A stretch of 10,615 nucleotides of DNA, taken from contig CAMBJI010000045.1 in NCBI GenBank assembly GCA_945867725.1, forward strand, positions 1 to 10,615. The letters run 5' to 3'. The stretch comes from Bordetella parapertussis (GTDB taxonomy: Bacteria > Pseudomonadota > Gammaproteobacteria > Burkholderiales > Burkholderiaceae_D). Below, in pieces: positions 7,023 to 10,615 of this stretch. A program made the position numbers and the translations under genes. The notes beneath the pieces were generated by a model. The model did no database searches. It was not told where the DNA came from and saw only the letters and a list, made by a program, of their open reading frames with translations. Positions within the stretch are counted from its first letter, which is position 1. Each line of letters begins with the position of its first letter.

Positions 7023-7099
7023 TAGAATCCGCATCGTCCGTTTTGGACCGGCAAGACAGATTGTCAGCTGATCTTCATTCTTACGAATAGGAATTCAAC
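7023..7099 (+). promoter_or_regulatory. Conserved 5' leader of the second barrel gene
   Basis: It holds the same blocks at the same distances as copy 1: TAGAATCCG (7023-7031), stem GTCC/GGAC (7036-7039 with 7045-7048) with the bulged C at 7049, and palindrome TCAGCTGA (7064-7071). AGGA at 7089-7092 is the ribosome site, seven bases before the ATG. No insertions or deletions separate the two leaders, although many bases between the blocks have diverged; this points to selection on the blocks. Confidence 0.5.
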
Positions 7100-7618
7100 A
7101 TGCAAAAAATATTAGGGTTCATGGTTCTTAGCGCAGCGCTCGTGATGCCCTTAGCAGGCTACGCGGAAGGAAGTTATTTCAAGGCAGGTGTTGGTTCTTC
7201 AGAATATAAATATGAAGAATTGTCAGAAAACAAAACAGCGGTAAATCTCGCCTACGGGTTTTCACTGGATAAAAATTTTGGCGTTGAATTGGGCTATGCC
7301 AATTTGGGAAAATTAAAAACTACCGATGGCGATTATTCAGTGCAAACGCAGAGCATTTACATCGCAGGTGTTGGTAATTTGCCTCTAACGGATGCATTTT
7401 CGGCATTTGGCAAAGTGGGAGTTGCAGTAAATCACTTTACTGCCAAAGAGACCGGATTCGCTAATACCAAAGAAACAAAAACCCGAGCTTTGCTGGGTCT
7501 GGGTCTCGCTTACAACTTCACCAAGGAAATCGCCGGAACGCTGGAATACCAGTATTTCGGTACAGTGGATCAAGTAAAAATCAGTGCGTTGACTGTTGGC
7601 GTCAAATACGGCTTCTGA
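7100..7618 (+). CDS. Small outer-membrane beta-barrel protein, copy 2
   Basis: A 172-residue precursor and tandem paralogue of the gene at 6152. The signal peptide is MQKILGFMVLSAALVMPLAG followed by YA, with a likely cut after residue 22. The mature protein again opens with EGSYFKAGVG. Most predicted strands are near-identical to copy 1 (ELGYANLGKL, QSIYIAGVGNLPL, LLGLGLAYNFTKEIAG), and the C-terminus ISALTVGVKYGF is the same, ending in Phe. Differences cluster in segments YKYEELS, TTDGDYSV and HFTAKETGFANTKE, which read as extracellular loops. Expected location is the outer membrane via the BAM complex. A strong terminator follows directly. Role unknown; loop divergence on a conserved barrel would fit changed surface exposure, for example to phage or host factors. 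Confidence 0.88.
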   Translation: MQKILGFMVLSAALVMPLAGYAEGSYFKAGVGSSEYKYEELSENKTAVNLAYGFSLDKNFGVELGYANLGKLKTTDGDYSVQTQSIYIAGVGNLPLTDAFSAFGKVGVAVNHFTAKETGFANTKETKTRALLGLGLAYNFTKEIAGTLEYQYFGTVDQVKISALTVGVKYGF

Positions 7619-7626
7619 TAAAAAGT

Positions 7627-7656
7627 AAAAAGGCTGCAGGTATTGCAGCCTTTTTT
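7627..7656. terminator. Bidirectional intrinsic terminator between convergent genes
   Basis: AAAAAGGCTGCA (7627-7638), loop GGTAT, and TGCAGCCTTTTT (7644-7655) form a perfect 12-bp stem whose A/T flanks give a T-run on both strands. On the plus strand it ends barrel gene copy 2, nine bases after its stop. On the minus strand it lies just after the end of the broken reading frame at 7658, and so can end the hydrolase/NosR-like transcript. Confidence 0.92.
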
Positions 7657-7657
7657 A

Positions 7658-7894
7658 TTATAGAAAATTTAAATTTTCCCAGCATCGCAGCACGACGTTC
7701 AGCGCCTCGGTAACATCTACGTACGAATTGTTCGGGGTTTTTTCACTCCCACACAATACCGTCATCGACCCGATCATGCCAAGTACGAGGCCGGCCTCCG
7801 TATACGTGCGCAGTTGTGCTTCACGCAGCTAGTTACCAGTTGCATCCACCACTGGCAAACCGAGCATAGCGGTCAGCACCGCGTGTCGTTTCAT
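7658..7894 (-). pseudogene. Short reading frame coupled to the NosR-like gene, interrupted by TAG
   Basis: Its ATG (7892-7894) overlaps the TAA of the NosR-like gene as TAATG. It encodes MKRHAVLTAMLGLPVVDATG plus one Asn (21 residues), which looks like the start of a signal peptide, and then meets TAG at 7829-7831. The same frame stays open past the TAG for 56 more codons (LREAQLRTY, then GLVLGMIGSMTVLCGS, VDVTEALNVVL) and stops at 7658-7660, immediately before the terminator. The frame thus fills the gap exactly, as expected for a small gene with one nonsense mutation or a deleted larger one. I do not recognise the family. ApbE-type flavin transferases often follow NosR-like genes, and SMTVL faintly recalls one, but I see no diagnostic ApbE motif. 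Confidence 0.4.
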
Positions 7895-9996
7895 TAGGCC
7901 TCCAGAGAAGCTTGAACCGGACGAATGGGTATGGTCATGCGGCGCTTGGCTTGCAGGATACGCGGGTCGCACTGCGTATCGCTGTGATAAATGACCACGC
8001 AATCCATGCACTGAAAGCATTCAGCGTAGTCAATTTTGCCGTTAGGGCGGATCGCCTGATAGTCGCAGTGATGACGGCAGGTCTGGCAGGGCGTGCCGCA
8101 TTCGGCGCGACGTGGTAACCACTTGAACAACTGGAGCTTGCCCAGAATAGCGAGCCCTGCACCGAACGGACACAGGTAGCGACAGAAAAATTTGTAGACC
8201 TGTGCGCTGGCGAGCACCGTGGCGATCGCATAGGCGACAAAGGGCCAGGCGCGCACAAAATACAAGGTGATGCCAGTTTTAAAGGGCTCAATTTCCACCA
8301 GACGGTCAGAGACTGCTGGCGCAAACCAAGCCGATAACAGTATCGCTGCCAGCACGCCGTATTTGATTTTTTTAAGTTCCGCATCCGTTGATCGCCGCAG
8401 TTTGATTTGCGGAATCCGCAGCAATCGCGCCACTCGCGAGACCAGCTCCTGCAAAGCGCCGAAAGGACACAGCCAGCCACAAAAAGTCGCGCGGCCCCAC
8501 AGGAAAAATGTGATGGCCACGAAACTCCACAAGCAGACGGTCATCGGGTCATACAGGAAGAAAGCCAGGCTGCGGTTTTCTTTCAGCGATTGCACGGCGC
8601 CGGTCAGATTGACGATGGATAGCTGCCCCTGCGCATACCAGCCGATAAAGCCCAGCGTAAATATCAGAAAGCTGATGCGTATGAAAGTAAAGCGTCGTGC
8701 ATTGGCGGTCAGCCAACGCTGTTGCAGCAGGAGGATGCTGAGTATCAGCAAAGCGCCGGCTAGCACGCCGAGTTCAGTTGCGCGTTGCTGCCAAATGCTG
8801 ACCCAGGTTTTATTGTCACCAGCGGGTACATCATAAAAACGTTCCGGCACTTCGATGCGATAAGGGAATGACGTCCGGATGATCTCTGGGTACACCATGT
8901 CCTTTTCACGTTTAACGTCGAGGCTCATCTCCAGGGGTTTGGATAAATCCAGCTCGGTTTGTGCAGCCACCCGAAACACCTTCATACTTTCGGGCGATAG
9001 TGCTGTCCCATCCGCTAGTTTCAGGTCAAGGTCCAGATCGCGCATGTCAATCGGCAGGCCACCTTGTTTGAGCGAGAGCCGTTCCGGTGACGTACCCGGC
9101 TTGAAATCTTCGGGTGTAATCGAATAGCGACCGCCCCACATCACTAGAATCGCATGGTCGCCTTTTTCCAGCCGTTCGGACAGTCGCTCCCAACTGGCGG
9201 CATCCAGCAGATTTTTGCCTATGCTGGGCACAGACACGAGCGCGCTGTAGAGATCGATGAACATACCATCGGGGTCGGCGCTGCCCTCCGTATCGAGTCC
9301 TTCGCCGAGGCTGCCAGCGTAGGCGTTTTCTACCTCGCGATTGGCCAATGCGAGATGCGCGATCAGGTTCCTCCCAAATAATTGTGTGCTAGTCAGCGAT
9401 TCAAAATAATTCGCCTTGACACGCGCAATCTGATCGGGATCGTGGCTTTCGGAGAATCCGAGTTTTTTGCGAGCTACCGCCAGCGATGACGTCAGCAAGA
9501 TCTGGTGGATGATGCGCACTGATGCTGTCGCTTTTGATACGCCCTCGATACGCACATTATTGCCATCCATGCCGGACTTCTGTCGCGTGCCGGTTTCAAT
9601 GGTGATGTTCTGTGCGAGTGACAGGCCCTTGTACTGATTGACGAAATTAGTCAGACGCTGTGGACCATCGCCCTCCAAAAAAACAGGCTCACGATGTGAG
9701 ACCACTCGCACATCCATGAACTTGCCTTTGGCATCCAGTGCCACCAGCAAATTAATGGGCGCACCGGCGGAGCCGGGCAGTGAAATGAAATCAATCGATT
9801 CGAAGAGATAGCCGATCGGCTCGGTCGACGTTATTTCCTGTTTAAAGATGGGCCAGACAGGAAGTTCGGCGTCTTTGTCGCCCACGATATAAGGCGAGGA
9901 AAATTTTTGCGATAGAGTCGCTTTCGTCATTACGCCGGCCTGCGCACTTTGCAGGGTCGCTAACATTAACAAGACTACGGCGAACAGTTGGCGCAT
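7894..9996 (-). CDS. NosR/NirI-family membrane flavo-iron-sulfur protein
   Basis: A 700-residue polytopic redox protein of the NosR/NirI type, known in denitrifiers to support N2O or nitrite reductase activity by electron transfer across the membrane. Domain order: signal peptide (cut near SAQA, residue 20); a periplasmic FMN-binding domain (~50-180) with VSKATAS around Thr157, the likely covalent FMN site (related proteins usually have SGAT); a periplasmic linker to ~400; membrane segments near 407-424, 437-454, 478-500, 545-560 and 583-600; two polyferredoxin-type CX3CP motifs (Cys506/510 and Cys605/609); and a ferredoxin-like tail with Cys633, 637, 640, 644 and Cys660, 663, 666, 676. All expected cysteines are present, so it looks intact. 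The start at 9996 has no good ribosome site, but a 36-codon ORF stops three bases upstream. No nosZ, nosD or nir gene is visible nearby. Confidence 0.88.
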   Translation of the reverse strand: MRQLFAVVLLMLATLQSAQAGVMTKATLSQKFSSPYIVGDKDAELPVWPIFKQEITSTEPIGYLFESIDFISLPGSAGAPINLLVALDAKGKFMDVRVVSHREPVFLEGDGPQRLTNFVNQYKGLSLAQNITIETGTRQKSGMDGNNVRIEGVSKATASVRIIHQILLTSSLAVARKKLGFSESHDPDQIARVKANYFESLTSTQLFGRNLIAHLALANREVENAYAGSLGEGLDTEGSADPDGMFIDLYSALVSVPSIGKNLLDAASWERLSERLEKGDHAILVMWGGRYSITPEDFKPGTSPERLSLKQGGLPIDMRDLDLDLKLADGTALSPESMKVFRVAAQTELDLSKPLEMSLDVKREKDMVYPEIIRTSFPYRIEVPERFYDVPAGDNKTWVSIWQQRATELGVLAGALLILSILLLQQRWLTANARRFTFIRISFLIFTLGFIGWYAQGQLSIVNLTGAVQSLKENRSLAFFLYDPMTVCLWSFVAITFFLWGRATFCGWLCPFGALQELVSRVARLLRIPQIKLRRSTDAELKKIKYGVLAAILLSAWFAPAVSDRLVEIEPFKTGITLYFVRAWPFVAYAIATVLASAQVYKFFCRYLCPFGAGLAILGKLQLFKWLPRRAECGTPCQTCRHHCDYQAIRPNGKIDYAECFQCMDCVVIYHSDTQCDPRILQAKRRMTIPIRPVQASLEA

Positions 9997-9999
9997 AGA

Positions 10000-10110
10000 C
10001 TAAAAGCGTAAAGAAAAATTAAAGTTTGACAAAGCGACGCCATGTTTTGCAAGCAGTGCGGCCATTTCACCGGATTCAAACATCTCATTGTTTGCTGCCG
10101 GTTTTTTCAT
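10000..10110 (-). CDS. Candidate 36-residue microprotein between the hydrolase and NosR-like genes
   Basis: The ATG at 10108-10110 comes one base after the TGA of the hydrolase (TGAAATG), and the TAG at 10000-10002 lies three bases before the ATG of the NosR-like gene. The translation opens MKKPAANNEMFESGEMAALL and ends SNFNFSLRF. It has no membrane segment and no motif I recognise; the centre could form a short amphipathic helix. No clear ribosome site precedes it, so it would rely on ribosomes finishing the hydrolase. It may be a real small protein, or mainly a relay that carries ribosomes to the NosR-like start, which also lacks a ribosome site. It could also be chance. Confidence 0.4.
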   Translation of the reverse strand: MKKPAANNEMFESGEMAALLAKHGVALSNFNFSLRF

Positions 10111-10111
10111 T

Positions 10112-10615
10112 TCAAGACGATGGATGCAGTTCAAGCACAGCCTCGCGCAGCGCAGCCGCAATCAAAGGATCAGCCGGCGTGTGTCCGCCGCGCGGTACCC
10201 AATGCAGGCGCGCATGAGGCATGAGTTTGGCGAGGCGCGCTGCATTTTCCGGCGGGCAGACCAGATCATGGCTGCCATGCACGATCACCGTTGGCGTTTT
10301 GGCGAGAGATTTTGTGGCATCGATCAAATCGATCTCAGTTGTAAAGCACGCATTCAAAAGGTAATGAGCTTGCAGACGGTACTTGCCTATTGTGCGTGCG
10401 GATGCCTTTGATGGCGTATTGGGCAGCGCTAGTTTGCCCGACATCGCTTGCATGACGGCGTCTTCAAAAGCACCCCAGCGCGTGGCAGCGTCTTCGGCTT
10501 CTTGTTCTGAGCCATGCAGTAATTGTTTGCCAAGTGTGGCGAGCACTTGCTGCTTTTGTTCTTCCTGCCAAACCAGCGTCAATTGTTCCCACGCCTGCGG
10601 CACCATCGCGCGTAG
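10112..10615 (-). CDS. pip: Proline iminopeptidase-like alpha/beta hydrolase, C-terminal part
   Basis: 168 codons are visible; the frame runs off the right edge with LRAMVPQAWEQL, so the methionine at 10606 is internal and the real start and nucleophile Ser are outside. Prolyl aminopeptidases of peptidase family S33 carry a helical cap with a PxxWE segment, a region like AATRWGAFEDAV (~45 residues later), and a C-terminal catalytic Asp and His. Here the Asp lies in VHGSHDLVCPPENA and the His in PRGGHTPADP, both well formed. It would be a cytoplasmic enzyme removing N-terminal proline from peptides. It is the first visible member of the minus-strand string leading to the NosR-like gene; I see no functional link beyond adjacency. 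Another S33 hydrolase is the main alternative. Confidence 0.82.
   Translation of the reverse strand, partial: LRAMVPQAWEQLTLVWQEEQKQQVLATLGKQLLHGSEQEAEDAATRWGAFEDAVMQAMSGKLALPNTPSKASARTIGKYRLQAHYLLNACFTTEIDLIDATKSLAKTPTVIVHGSHDLVCPPENAARLAKLMPHARLHWVPRGGHTPADPLIAAALREAVLELHPSS

Larger units (their letters stand above)
5996..7618 (+). repeat. Tandem duplication of a complete barrel-gene transcription unit
   Basis: Promoter boxes, leader blocks and start codons of the two barrel genes are all offset by exactly 948 bases (5996/6944, 6020/6968, 6075/7023, 6116/7064, 6152/7100), and the coding regions align nearly throughout. The repeated unit therefore runs from at least the -35 box to the stop codon. 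The terminators differ in sequence, and the spacer before copy 2 has no counterpart before copy 1, so the ends have diverged or were rearranged. The 3' relic at 5795-5896 shows an earlier third member. Confidence 0.85.

Noticed and set aside
6833..7054. 73-codon minus-strand frame over the second barrel promoter
   Set aside because: It runs through the tandem repeats, promoter and leader blocks, with no counterpart before copy 1; not coding.
7829..8020. 63-codon minus-strand frame extending the short coupled frame upstream into the NosR-like gene
   Set aside because: The extra N-terminal part overlaps the cysteine-rich end of the NosR-like gene in another frame; the TAATG start at 7894 fits better.
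8267..8836. 189-codon open frame on the plus strand
   Set aside because: It is antisense to the membrane part of the NosR-like gene, low in complexity of motif and without a ribosome site; a shadow.

Overview
The window looks like a moderate-GC betaproteobacterial chromosome, most likely Burkholderiales and perhaps Oxalobacteraceae. I infer this from the style of the proteins: an ABC permease with a long charged N-terminal extension, an acyl-CoA ligase inside a branched-chain-type ABC operon, and a membrane-anchored trehalose-phosphate-synthase-like N-terminus. It is a protein-level impression, not a database match. I saw no rRNA, tRNA, insertion sequence or CRISPR array.

Region 1 (1-4766, minus strand) is a tightly packed operon read right to left: a 651-residue AMP-forming acyl-CoA ligase, the ATPase LivG, the permease LivH (TTG start) and the permease LivM, which runs off the left edge. 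Ligase/livG and livG/livH overlap by 4 bases; livH and livM are separated by 144 bases that can fold into hairpins. A substrate-binding protein and a LivF ATPase would be expected past the left edge. The layout suggests import of a carboxylate followed by CoA activation. Upstream of the operon lies a perfect 9-base inverted repeat (4842-4887), a candidate operator.

Region 2 (5158-5896, plus strand) is a gene wreck. A 5' fragment resembling the membrane sensor half of a betaproteobacterial trehalose-6-phosphate synthase carries an in-frame TAG at codon 36. It is joined out of frame, near 5790-5797, to the last ~33 codons of an outer-membrane beta-barrel gene.

Region 3 (5996-7656, plus strand) holds two intact paralogues of that barrel family (170 and 172 residues), each with its own promoter, leader and terminator. 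Promoter, leader hairpin, an 8-base palindrome and the start codon keep the same spacing in both copies (948-base offset), so a whole transcription unit was duplicated. With the 3' relic in region 2 this was once an array of at least three.

Region 4 (7658-10615, minus strand) is a second packed gene string: the C-terminal half of a proline iminopeptidase-like alpha/beta hydrolase, a previously uncalled 36-codon ORF, a 700-residue NosR/NirI-type membrane flavo-iron-sulfur protein, and a short coupled reading frame broken by a TAG. The genes nearly abut or overlap at each junction. No nosZ or other denitrification gene is visible, so the NosR-like protein is an orphan within this window. A bidirectional hairpin terminator at 7627-7656 separates regions 3 and 4.
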